A stretch of DNA of 45,378 nucleotides, taken from contig NZ_KK211334.1 in NCBI RefSeq assembly GCF_000621725.1, positions 81,884 to 127,261 on the forward strand. The letters are read 5' to 3'. This DNA comes from Xylanibacter brevis ATCC 19188. GTDB lineage: Bacteria > Bacteroidota > Bacteroidia > Bacteroidales > Bacteroidaceae. Positions 7,901 through 15,704 of the stretch are shown one piece after another. The translations under genes were made by a program, and so were the position numbers. The notes beneath the pieces are model-generated. The model was not told where the DNA came from and searched no databases. It saw nothing but the letters and a program-made list of their open reading frames with translations. Every line of letters begins with the position of its first letter. Within the stretch, counting starts at the first letter, position 1.

Positions 7901-8908
7901 ATTTTCAAGCCTTTCTTCCGCGCCGACAATGCCGAGGCGAAGACGGGCACCGGCATCGGTCTGGCACTGGCGCGTTCGCTGGCAGAGCTGCACGGCGGCA
8001 AGCTGGAGATCATAGACGATGACACACTCAACGTGTTCCGACTGACGCTGCCCATCGAACAGCAAGACTATGTGATGAGGCTGGACGAAGAGACCGTCAT
8101 CGCCGACACGACAACAGCAGAGGCCGACGAACAGACAGGTCAGGAGCAGTTGCCAACGGTGCTGATAGTAGAGGATAACGCTGCCCTGCTGGCTCATGAG
8201 AAGAACCACCTGCAGCGACATTACCGTGTGCTGACGGCCACCGATGGCGAACAGGCCCTGAAGGTGCTGACCGACCATGATGTGGACATCATCGTATCTG
8301 ACGTGATGATGGAGCCGATGGACGGTTTTGAGTTGTGTCAGCACGTGAAGGGCGACGTGAACTTCAGTCATGTGCCCGTGATACTGCTGACGGCCCTGAC
8401 GCTGGACTCGGCCAAGATACAAGGCATGGAGAGCGGTGCCGACAGCTACATCGAAAAGCCGTTCTCGATGGACTACCTGCTCAGCGTGATTCAGAATCTG
8501 CTGCGTTCGCGACAGAGCATCAAGCAGGCGTATGCCACCTCGCCATTCCTGCAACAGGACACGGTGTCGATTTCGAAGGCCGACGAGGCATTTATGCAGC
8601 GACTGGAAAAGGTGATGACCGACCATGTCAAGGACAGTGACTTCGACATCAATGCGCTGGCCAGCGAGATGTGTATGAGCAGAACGAACCTGAACAGAAA
8701 GATGCGTGGTTTGTTTAACCTTACACCGAATAATTATATTAAGGTGGAACGACTGAAACGGGCGGCACAGTTGCTGAAGCAGGGCGAGACAAAGATCAAC
8801 GAGGTGTGCTACATGGTGGGATTCAATTCGCCCAGCTACTTCACACAGTGCTTCCAAAAACAGTTTGGAATGTTGCCTAAGGAGTTCGTCAATCAGAAAA
8901 ATGTGTAG
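4943..8908 (+). CDS. Hybrid two-component system sensor/regulator (HTCS), PUL regulator
   Basis: One-protein two-component system that senses an oligosaccharide in the periplasm and activates the locus from the cytoplasm. After a signal peptide (about 1-22) come Reg_prop repeats forming two beta-propellers (about 25-650; for example GFMWFGTNDGMNRF, GGIWVGSYFGGVC, GSIWVATEDGGLNRL). A YYY domain (about 690-765) and a membrane helix (about 774-795) follow. Then come HisKA with phosphoacceptor H831 in AHEIRTPL, HATPase_c (SNLLTNATKY, TGTGIGLALA), a receiver domain with D1120 in VSDVMMEPMDGFE, and an AraC-type helix-turn-helix at the C-terminus (VCYMVGFNSPSYFTQCFQK). ATG 4943 was chosen over the TTG six bases upstream. 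At 1321 residues it has the usual HTCS length. It sits at the head of the glycan genes, so they are the probable regulon. Confidence 0.95.
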   Translation: MRLKIIRLLYLLLCLLGGVATAAEYQFRHYDTNNGLSQNSVMSIVQDNMGFMWFGTNDGMNRFDGRSFKVYHKGNGANQLGSDRICVMYEAPNHELWVGTDHGVYIYSPTTDSFRRFSTKTAAGESIERQVNVITGDAQRVLIGCNNEGIYIYDLQKGKLQHHKLEGYPAVSSLYMDSDHTIWIGFYESGLSFTRNLFKTIVSFTGVNGRNILEHQTIMGMTSTEQGRFFICSSASGLSELNIPEKRLIPLISSVDGKELYARDLIKNDDQLLMATESGLFAYNMSSNSYTHYKYEATNPFSLSDNSLQKVFRDKDGGIWVGSYFGGVCYAPRMAYAFNNYMPRVDVEGSLHGRRVGKLVESPDGSIWVATEDGGLNRLDPATGRFEHLAASVAFPNVQSLCLVGNEVWAGTLNNGLKVMDVNTGRLLRSYESSSEDGQLHDNFILTLEKARQSNNVYVGTLGGVYCYDPAQDRFNHLKELPQQIVKDIMEDRRHNLWVAIYDCGVFLRKAGSKQWQHFREADGTLASNNVVGLCETSHGDIWVYTDCNGASLYDKKKRRFEHVPIPSFCSQRMVQSMVEDRMGQLWLTTNEGLMCYNPDDRSTRIYSTVNGLLDNNFSGNSSLCSSKGQIYLGCQSGLVAFSPESFLGVSSAPVIIATELMLQGSVVDNFTPESPLTESITVTRELTLNHDQNAFSLKISVLSYRDAQMRQIAYYLEGFDHEWQNLYSDNYIRYTNLPPGNYVLHVQDMSNIGKTAEPYTLRITVLRPWYQRWWAWLLYLLLMTGVGLLVYRYMKERSRMNRQLAMEKFEHEKQQELYQSKISFFTNVAHEIRTPLTLIKGPLTDILQKDIDDDDERENLHIMDQNVTRLLDLTNQLLDFRKIERDGLRLNFQHCNIGQVVKDVYKRFRPLMQQRGIADNIILPETPLMAWVDREALTKIVSNLLTNATKYCEQQVCVEVTAREEQVEITTRNDGRLIDAQMRQQIFKPFFRADNAEAKTGTGIGLALARSLAELHGGKLEIIDDDTLNVFRLTLPIEQQDYVMRLDEETVIADTTTAEADEQTGQEQLPTVLIVEDNAALLAHEKNHLQRHYRVLTATDGEQALKVLTDHDVDIIVSDVMMEPMDGFELCQHVKGDVNFSHVPVILLTALTLDSAKIQGMESGADSYIEKPFSMDYLLSVIQNLLRSRQSIKQAYATSPFLQQDTVSISKADEAFMQRLEKVMTDHVKDSDFDINALASEMCMSRTNLNRKMRGLFNLTPNNYIKVERLKRAAQLLKQGETKINEVCYMVGFNSPSYFTQCFQKQFGMLPKEFVNQKNV

Positions 8909-8978
8909 GAATAGTGCTTTTGGTTCGTTTTTAATGCTTTTGTGTTCTTTTTTGATAGCCCAAAATAGGAATAGTAAG

Positions 8979-8986
8979 TACTTTTG
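8979..8986 (+). promoter_or_regulatory. Promoter box at the head of the main PUL operon
   Basis: TACTTTTG fits the -7 consensus. A TTTG at 8951-8954 lies 24 bases upstream, slightly further than usual. It gives a 5' leader of about 45 bases before the ATG at 9035. A 10-base direct repeat, TAGGAATAGT, occurs at 8906-8915 and 8966-8975, the second copy directly abutting the box; it is a candidate HTCS binding site. Confidence 0.5.
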
Positions 8987-9034
8987 CAACGTGTTTTTAC
9001 CAAAATTATTAATTAACTCAAAACTTAAAACATT

Positions 9035-9766
9035 ATGCAAAAGATTTACTTTTCAAAGGTACGCAGAATGGTGGCTGCAATGGCTCTCTGCGTGGTGGCA
9101 ATTAGTGCACAGGCTACTCCCTACAAAAACATTCATGTGCAATTGGTGGCCAACGAGACCGGACGTGGTGTTGTCTATATGAAGACTGAAGACCCGTCTA
9201 ACCAGCAAACTCGTAAGGGTGAGACAGCTACTTTGAAAGCAACAATTGGTGAGAATGGTAACGACCTGACTCGTGAGGAAGGTGATCCGCTGCGCGGCTT
9301 TTACATGGTGGGCCTTTTCGGTGAGGCTGAAGAGGGCTATGAACTGGCTGGCTTCAGTCTGGTGAAGAAAGCCGACAACGAGTACACCAAGGCCGACCTG
9401 CTGGTGGCCCCAACAACCGACAGCAACGGATGGACCGACCCTTATGTTGCAGACGGCGGACTGGTGTTCAATGCTAACTGCTCTCGTGATGTTGATGCCC
9501 AAACAGATGAAAATAAAGGATATACTTCTGACATGGCGCGTGAGGATGCCCGTGCCAAGAACAACTGGAACGAGGAGCCCGACCATCTGATCTATGCTGT
9601 GTTTGTACCCGAGGGTACTGTATTGCCTGATGGCGAAGAAACTGACGGCATTGCAAGTGTACAGCGTCAGACTTCTAAGGCGCAGGTCTTCACACTCAGC
9701 GGACAGAAGGTGACCTCTATGCGCAAGGGTATCTATATTATAAATGGTAAGAAAGTCATCAAGTAA
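9035..9766 (+). CDS. Secreted protein of unknown function with short type IX-like C-terminal tail
   Basis: I do not recognise the main domain. The 243-residue protein has a signal peptide (MQKIYFSKVRRMVAAMALCVV, ending near ISAQA). Its body of about 190 residues is rich in Asp, Glu, Gly and Thr and looks like an all-beta fold. The last 25 residues (FTLSGQKVTSMRKGIYIING, then KKVIK) resemble the truncated type IX secretion sorting tails common on Prevotella proteins. The protein at 42879-44942 ends in a similar tail. It is the first gene downstream of the HTCS with its own promoter box. The next gene begins at the base after its stop codon, so the two are almost surely co-transcribed. A glycan-binding or surface role is plausible but unproven. 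Confidence 0.7.
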   Translation: MQKIYFSKVRRMVAAMALCVVAISAQATPYKNIHVQLVANETGRGVVYMKTEDPSNQQTRKGETATLKATIGENGNDLTREEGDPLRGFYMVGLFGEAEEGYELAGFSLVKKADNEYTKADLLVAPTTDSNGWTDPYVADGGLVFNANCSRDVDAQTDENKGYTSDMAREDARAKNNWNEEPDHLIYAVFVPEGTVLPDGEETDGIASVQRQTSKAQVFTLSGQKVTSMRKGIYIINGKKVIK

Positions 9767-10969
9767 ATGATATTAAGGAAGGTTTTTATTCGGCTCATCG
9801 TCGTGGCAACAGTCTTGTGGCTGTTGCCGGCGATGAGCTTTTCACAAACCGACGACGACGGGCTGGCCACAGATATCAAGGTGTCGCTGCTCAGCGTGGC
9901 ACCGGGCTATACCATCTATACGGCACATGGTCATTGTGCGTTGCGACTGCAATGTCCGTCGGCAGGATTAGACCTTTCTTTCACTTATGGACTTGACGAC
10001 ACGGCAGCCAACCGCCTGGCTTTCTTTACTGGCGAGGCCAGGGGAGAGTATGCCGTTGCGCACAGCCGTGATTATCTGCAGGACTATATCGACGAAGGAC
10101 GACAGGTGGTGGAGTATGAGCTGAACCTCAGTCTGCAACAGAAAAGACGGCTGTGGGAACTGCTCGACAATGAACTGGCACGCGGGGCCTACCGTCGATA
10201 TAACTACCTGACAACCAACTGCGCCAGCATGTGTGCCAGTGCTGTGAACAGCGCACTGCAGGACGATACAAAGCTGGTGTATGATTCTATATCGCCCATT
10301 CTGAATGGCACCTACCGCCACTTTGTACACCACATCTCGAAGGACCGTCCGTGGGTGGACTTCTTCTGGAACACACTATTGGGTGCCGAGGGCGACGAGG
10401 TGGGGCAGAAGGGACTGAAATACTCGCCATCGCTGTTGGTGGAGACATGGCAGCATGCGTCTGTGATGGACACGATAGGCAGCCGACGCCCGTTGCTGTT
10501 GGAGAAAAACGGCCATGTGCTGATAGCCGGCGATGACGGTAGCGGCACTTCGTGGCTGACCCCAACGGTCTGTTTTGCCATCGTGCTGCTGCTGGTGGTG
10601 GTGCTCACCGCCGTAGAACAACGAGGCAGGCTGCGCCGGTTGGCTGCCGGCGTCGATGCGTTGCTGCTACTGACGCAGACCGTGATAGCGCTGGCACTGT
10701 GCTACACCACGTTCTGTTCTTCGCTGGAAGGCACATCGGGCAACTGGTATGTGGTGGTGTTCAACCCGCTGCCACTGCTGCTATGGCTGTGGCTGCGCCG
10801 GTGGAAGGGCTACCGCCGACTGGTATTTTGCTATTTCTTATTATTGATTGTATTCATACTGCTCACTCCTTTTGTGTCGCAGATTGACATCGCTCACAGT
10901 CTGGTCGTGGCGATACTGGCCGTAAGATGTCTGCGGAATGCGAAGGGACTGAAGGCAGCAAATGGATGA
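9767..10969 (+). CDS. DUF4105 / Lnb-like integral membrane protein
   Basis: A 400-residue inner-membrane protein: an N-terminal signal/anchor (about 5-25), a periplasmic DUF4105 domain (about 35-250), then about five hydrophobic segments (from about residue 263 to the end, for example FAIVLLLVVVLTAV and LVFCYFLLLIVFILL). DUF4105 is the N-terminal periplasmic domain of Lnb-type lipoprotein N-acyltransferases, which use a Cys-His pair. Here the candidates are H54/H56 in TAHGHCALRL and C152 in TTNCAS. It starts directly after the stop codon of the preceding gene and 6 bases before the GH38-like gene, so it is embedded in the operon. The neighbours include several lipoproteins, which could be its substrates; that link is inference. 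It could alternatively be a general envelope protease- or transferase-like enzyme. Confidence 0.8.
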   Translation: MILRKVFIRLIVVATVLWLLPAMSFSQTDDDGLATDIKVSLLSVAPGYTIYTAHGHCALRLQCPSAGLDLSFTYGLDDTAANRLAFFTGEARGEYAVAHSRDYLQDYIDEGRQVVEYELNLSLQQKRRLWELLDNELARGAYRRYNYLTTNCASMCASAVNSALQDDTKLVYDSISPILNGTYRHFVHHISKDRPWVDFFWNTLLGAEGDEVGQKGLKYSPSLLVETWQHASVMDTIGSRRPLLLEKNGHVLIAGDDGSGTSWLTPTVCFAIVLLLVVVLTAVEQRGRLRRLAAGVDALLLLTQTVIALALCYTTFCSSLEGTSGNWYVVVFNPLPLLLWLWLRRWKGYRRLVFCYFLLLIVFILLTPFVSQIDIAHSLVVAILAVRCLRNAKGLKAANG

Positions 10970-10975
10970 AGACCG

Positions 10976-13375
10976 ATGATGACACGACGACTGAGACTCT
11001 TTTTATGCGCGATGCTGGTGGTGACCGCCCAGGCACAAACCAGCAACTTCTTCGTAGATGGCTTCCATGGAGGACTCTACGGACATTATCCGCTGGACAC
11101 CTACACACAGTTTATGGTGGATCAGCTGGAACGCTATCCCGACTGGCGCATAGGTCTGGAGATAGAACCCGAGACATGGGACACGGTGGCGGTGCGCACC
11201 CCTGAGGCCTACCGCCTGTTTAAGCAGAAAATGATGAGTTCGCAGGTGGAGGTGACCAACCCTACCTATGCGCAACCTTATTTATATAATATTAATGGCG
11301 AGAGCATCATCCGCCAGTTTCAGTATGGCATGCAGAAGCTGCGCAGCCATTTCCCTGGCATCAGCTTTAATACCTACAGCAGCGAGGAACCGTGTTATAC
11401 GAGCCAGTTGCCACAGTTGCTGAGGCTGCTGGGCTTTAAGTATGTGGCACTGAAGTGTCCTGACACCTGTTGGGGCGGTTATACCGAGGCGCACGGCGGA
11501 CAGCTGGTGAACCTGGTGGGACCTGACGGCAGCAAGATGATTGCGGTGCCACGCTATGCCTGCGAGAAACTGCAGGAGGGGTCGGTGTGGCAGACCATTG
11601 GCTGGACCAACTCTGAGGAATATATCAGGGCTTGTGAGAAGGCTGGCATCGAGAACCCTGTGGGCATGTGCTATCAGGATGCTGGTTGGACCTACGGTCC
11701 CTGGTTGCGTGACCGTAAGGGACAGACGCAGTATGTGAGATGGACGGACTATATAGACCGCTATACGCAAAAGAAGAACGTGGAGGAATGGCGCTGGTCG
11801 CAGGAGGACATACACCCAGGACTGATGTGGGGCTCGCAGGTGATGCAGCGCATTGGCCGACAGGTGCGACAGGCCGAGAACCTGTTGGTGCAGGCCGAGA
11901 AACTCGGTGTGCTGACGGGGCATCGTATGGACCAGTGGCAGATGGACGAGGCATGGCGCACGCTGATGTTGGCGCAGCATCACGACTCGTGGATTGTGCC
12001 TTACAACAACTTGAAGGACTACGGCACGTGGGCAGATGCTATCCGCATGTGGACCGACAGCAGTGTGGCGACGGCACGCAAGATGATGAGCGACGCCATT
12101 GCCGTCGGGAAGCAAGGTGGCCCGTATGTGACGTTCTATAACACCACGGCGCACCGCCGACAGGAGGTGGCCACGACGGCCGACGGCCGACTGCTGTGGG
12201 TCGATGTGCCGGCCTTCGGACAAACAACGTGTCGCGTGGATACTGCTGTGGCAGCGCAGGCTCGTGAGGACAGATGGCAGGGCGAGACAACGGCAGTCCT
12301 GGAAAACGACCAGTATCGGTTGACGTTCGATTTGAAACGAGGCGGCATCGTCAGTAGCTGGATAGACAAACAGCAGGGTGGCAGGGAACTGGTTGACCAA
12401 CGGAGCACATCGCATTTTGGCGAGTTGAAAGGCTATTTCAATCAGCACGGCGGTATGCGCTCATCAACAGAGAGTGTAGCCACGGCCACCTGTTTGGCAG
12501 ACCATCCGCTGAAACAGCAGATACGCATAGACGGCCATGTGGCAGGGGTGCCTTTCTCGCATACCATCACACTGACACAGGGACAGCGGCGCGTGGACTG
12601 TCAGTTGACTATAAACTGGACGGAAGATACCTCTGTGGGTGATCCCTTCCGCTATCGCAGTAATGCCAACCGCACGCCTTACTATGACACGCGCTACATG
12701 TTACGAATGCTCTTCCCTGTGGCGCTGCAACAGCCTCGGTTGAGCAAGGATGCACCTTTCGACGTCTGCGAGAGTCGGCTTGATGACACGTTCTACAACC
12801 GTTGGGACAGTATCAAGCACAACGTGGTGCTGAACTGGGTGGACCTCAGTGAAGGACGGAAAGGACAGGGTTTTGCATTGTTGTCGGACCATACCACCAG
12901 CTACTCTTATGGTGCCGACGAACCGCTGGCACTGACTGTGCAGTATGCAGGCGACGGACTATGGTGGCGCCGCTATCCAATCAATGGTGCTACGGAGATG
13001 AACTATGCCTTGGTTCCGCATCAGGGACGATGGGACCAGGCACAGCTGCAGGATATGGTGGACGATTGGCACAACCCGCTGGTGGCCTCGGGCTGTCATG
13101 CACAGCAGTACCCCACACGCCAGTTGCTCGCAGCCACCTGTCAGCTGAGCGCTGCCATGATGCAAGACGATGGTGCCATGATACTGCGACTTTTCAATGC
13201 CGACGGCAAGGGTGGACGTGAACAGCTGAGGCTGGGTTTCCCCGTGAAGGATGTTGTGGAGGTGGACCTAAACGGAGAGCCATTAGCACACCATCGACCA
13301 GATGCGAAGGGCACCATCAGCATGAAGATGCCTCGTTTTGCCATTAAGACACTGAAAATATATCCGGAAAGATAA
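10976..13375 (+). CDS. GH38-like alpha-mannosidase-family protein with atypical active site
   Basis: Secreted protein of 799 residues (signal peptide 1-20, ending TAQAQ) with the GH38 layout: an N-terminal catalytic fold (about 24-340), a helical segment with H335-H336-D337 in AQHHDSW, and a C-terminal beta-sandwich (about 400-795; QYRLTFDLKRGG, DTRYMLRMLFP). Classical GH38 enzymes are zinc-dependent retaining alpha-mannosidases. Here the first metal motif HxD reads H31-G-G. The nucleophile segment, normally Y-x-Q-x-D before GES, reads YAQPYLYNINGES, with Y102 where the aspartate is expected. The histidine of HHD is kept. It may be a divergent subfamily with other ligands (H37, E62/E64 nearby) or a non-catalytic binder. 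It is co-transcribed with the GH92 gene 17 bases downstream. Confidence 0.72.
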   Translation: MMTRRLRLFLCAMLVVTAQAQTSNFFVDGFHGGLYGHYPLDTYTQFMVDQLERYPDWRIGLEIEPETWDTVAVRTPEAYRLFKQKMMSSQVEVTNPTYAQPYLYNINGESIIRQFQYGMQKLRSHFPGISFNTYSSEEPCYTSQLPQLLRLLGFKYVALKCPDTCWGGYTEAHGGQLVNLVGPDGSKMIAVPRYACEKLQEGSVWQTIGWTNSEEYIRACEKAGIENPVGMCYQDAGWTYGPWLRDRKGQTQYVRWTDYIDRYTQKKNVEEWRWSQEDIHPGLMWGSQVMQRIGRQVRQAENLLVQAEKLGVLTGHRMDQWQMDEAWRTLMLAQHHDSWIVPYNNLKDYGTWADAIRMWTDSSVATARKMMSDAIAVGKQGGPYVTFYNTTAHRRQEVATTADGRLLWVDVPAFGQTTCRVDTAVAAQAREDRWQGETTAVLENDQYRLTFDLKRGGIVSSWIDKQQGGRELVDQRSTSHFGELKGYFNQHGGMRSSTESVATATCLADHPLKQQIRIDGHVAGVPFSHTITLTQGQRRVDCQLTINWTEDTSVGDPFRYRSNANRTPYYDTRYMLRMLFPVALQQPRLSKDAPFDVCESRLDDTFYNRWDSIKHNVVLNWVDLSEGRKGQGFALLSDHTTSYSYGADEPLALTVQYAGDGLWWRRYPINGATEMNYALVPHQGRWDQAQLQDMVDDWHNPLVASGCHAQQYPTRQLLAATCQLSAAMMQDDGAMILRLFNADGKGGREQLRLGFPVKDVVEVDLNGEPLAHHRPDAKGTISMKMPRFAIKTLKIYPER

Positions 13376-13392
13376 TCCATATAAAAATAGTT

Positions 13393-15699
13393 ATGTACAC
13401 ACGAAAATACTTATCACATTGGACTCTGATGTCTATTGTGGGAAGCTTGCTATGCTTGACTGACATCAACGCTCAAACCCCTGCGGATGCAGTGAACCCC
13501 TTTATCGGCGCATCGACGAATGTGGATGCTGCAGGTGCCTATCATGGACTGGGAAAGACTTTTCCTGGTGCAACGACACCCTACGGACTGGTACAGGTGA
13601 GTCCGCAGACCATCACGGGGGGCGACAACGGCTCGGGCTATAGTTATGAACACGAGACGATAGAGGGGTTTGCCATGACGCAGATGAGCGGAATAGGCTG
13701 GAACGGTGATTTGGGCAACTTCCTCGTGATGCCTACGACGGGACCGATGAAGACGATTGCCGGTATTGAGGGAAAACGACAGGGCTGGCGCTCGCGTCAG
13801 GATAAGTCGGCCGAGGTGGCCGGCGCCGGTTATTATGCGGCCTTGCTGACCGACTATGACATTCGTGTGGAGACCTCTGCCACACCTCATGGTGGTGTTC
13901 TGAGGATGACATTCCCAAAGAACGACCAGTCGCGCATTCAGATAGACTTGGCACGAAGAGTGGGTGGCACGGCCGAAGAGGAGTATGTGCAGGTGATAGA
14001 CGATCGCACCATAGAAGGGTGGATGCGTTGCACGCCCGATGGTGGCGGCTGGGGTGACGGTCAGGGAAAAGGTCGCTATACCGTGTTCTTCCATGCAGAG
14101 CTGTCACGACCCATGAAAGACTACGGTTTCTGGTCTGCTAGGATTCCCGATGGGATGAGTCGTCATAACGATGATGTGGTAAGCGATAAGTATCTGGACA
14201 TCGTGGAGAAGGCCGACATCATCCGTGGCCGACAGTCGTTGCAGGGTCGTCATATCGGTTTCTTCACGGAGTTTGCCACAGAACATAGCGAGCAGGTGGA
14301 ACTCAAAGTGGGACTGTCTTTTGTGGACATAGACGGTGCGCGCAAGAACTTCGACGCAGAACTGAAAGGCCGACATTTCGAGTATGTACGCCATGCCGCC
14401 AAGGCACTGTGGAACAAAGAGCTGAGTCGGATAGAGGTGGAAGGCGGTACGGATGATGAGAGAACGGTTTTCTACACGGCCCTCTATCACACGATGATAG
14501 ACCCACGCGTCTATACCGACGTGGATGGCCGCTATGTGGGTGGTGACTACCAGATACATCAGAGCGACGGCACCTTTACCAAACGTACGATTTTCAGCGG
14601 ATGGGACGTATTCCGTTCGCAGATGCCCCTGCAGACCATCATCAATCCTACGTTGGTCAACGACATGCTGGGCTCGCTGATTTCTCTGGCAGAACAAAGC
14701 GGAAAAGAATATTATGAACGCTGGGAGTTTCTGAACAGCTACTCGGGATGTATGTTGGGCAACCCTGCCATCTCTGTATTAGCCGATGCCTATGCCAAGG
14801 GTATCCGTGGTTATGACATTGAGCAGGCTTACCGGTATGCTAAGAACTCCTCTGCAAAGTTTGGCAATGACAAGCTGGGCTTCACACCAGGTACGCTTGG
14901 CCTGTCGCATACGTTAGAATACGCCTATACAGACTGGTGTGTGGCTCAACTTGCAAAGGCCCTGGGAAAGAAGGCCGATGAAAAGGAATACCTGAAGAAG
15001 AGCCAGGCCTACCGACTGATGTTTGACAAAGAGAAAGGATGGTTCCGCCCGAGGAATGAAGACGGCTCGTGGGTGGAATGGCCCCAGCAGGGACGCCTGC
15101 AGGAATGGTATGGCGCCATGGAGAGCAACGCCCTGCAGCAGGGATGGTTCGTACCTCATGATGTGAAAGGCATGGTCAGCCTGATGGGTGGCAGAAAGGC
15201 GGTGTTGAAGGATTTGCAATGGATGTTTGAGCAGACACCGCAGGATATGTTCTGGAACGTGTATTACAACCATGCCAACGAGCCCGTGCATTTCGTGCCG
15301 TATCTCTTTAACCAATTGGGTGCTCCTTGGCTCACGCAGTATTGGACGCGCTACATCTGTGCGCATGCCTATAAGAACAAGGTTGAGGGACTGTGTGGCA
15401 ACGAGGATGTGGGACAGATGTCGGCATGGTATGTGTTGACAGCTGCCGGTATTCATCAGGCTTGTCCGGGCGATACGCGTTTCGAGATAACATCGCCTGT
15501 GTTCTCGAAGATCACCTTCCATCTGCCCAGCAGCAAGACGTTCACCATCATTGCCAATGACAATGCTCCTGAGAATGTGTATATCGGGAAGATGACCCTC
15601 AACGGGAAACCTTACAATCACTATCATATTGACTTCAAGGACATAGAAAAAGGTGGTGTTCTGGAGATGGAGATGAGTAACAAAGCTAATAAGAAATAG
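13393..15699 (+). CDS. GH92 alpha-mannosidase (paralog 1)
   Basis: Calcium-dependent inverting exo-alpha-mannosidase of family GH92, 768 residues, with a cleavable signal peptide (about 1-27, ending DINAQ). The family N-terminus VNPFIGAS...GKTFPGATTPYGLVQ is clear. The probable catalytic acid is E577 in MESNALQQ (the EGN-type motif), and the acidic base motif is E671-D672 in GNEDVGQMSAWY. The +1 subsite loop reads NHANEPVHFVPYL, which differs from the other two GH92s in this window, so the linkage preference probably differs. It lies 17 bases after the GH38-like gene and 5 bases before the GH2 gene. Periplasmic or surface location is inferred from the type I signal. Confidence 0.93.
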   Translation: MYTRKYLSHWTLMSIVGSLLCLTDINAQTPADAVNPFIGASTNVDAAGAYHGLGKTFPGATTPYGLVQVSPQTITGGDNGSGYSYEHETIEGFAMTQMSGIGWNGDLGNFLVMPTTGPMKTIAGIEGKRQGWRSRQDKSAEVAGAGYYAALLTDYDIRVETSATPHGGVLRMTFPKNDQSRIQIDLARRVGGTAEEEYVQVIDDRTIEGWMRCTPDGGGWGDGQGKGRYTVFFHAELSRPMKDYGFWSARIPDGMSRHNDDVVSDKYLDIVEKADIIRGRQSLQGRHIGFFTEFATEHSEQVELKVGLSFVDIDGARKNFDAELKGRHFEYVRHAAKALWNKELSRIEVEGGTDDERTVFYTALYHTMIDPRVYTDVDGRYVGGDYQIHQSDGTFTKRTIFSGWDVFRSQMPLQTIINPTLVNDMLGSLISLAEQSGKEYYERWEFLNSYSGCMLGNPAISVLADAYAKGIRGYDIEQAYRYAKNSSAKFGNDKLGFTPGTLGLSHTLEYAYTDWCVAQLAKALGKKADEKEYLKKSQAYRLMFDKEKGWFRPRNEDGSWVEWPQQGRLQEWYGAMESNALQQGWFVPHDVKGMVSLMGGRKAVLKDLQWMFEQTPQDMFWNVYYNHANEPVHFVPYLFNQLGAPWLTQYWTRYICAHAYKNKVEGLCGNEDVGQMSAWYVLTAAGIHQACPGDTRFEITSPVFSKITFHLPSSKTFTIIANDNAPENVYIGKMTLNGKPYNHYHIDFKDIEKGGVLEMEMSNKANKK

Positions 15700-15704
15700 A
15701 AAGG

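Noticed and set aside
6929..9040. A 703-codon open frame on the minus strand opposite the HTCS gene
   Set aside because: It is an antisense shadow of strong codon bias in the HTCS gene; the translation is rich in His, Gln and Leu with no domain, and the HTCS frame has clear kinase and receiver motifs.
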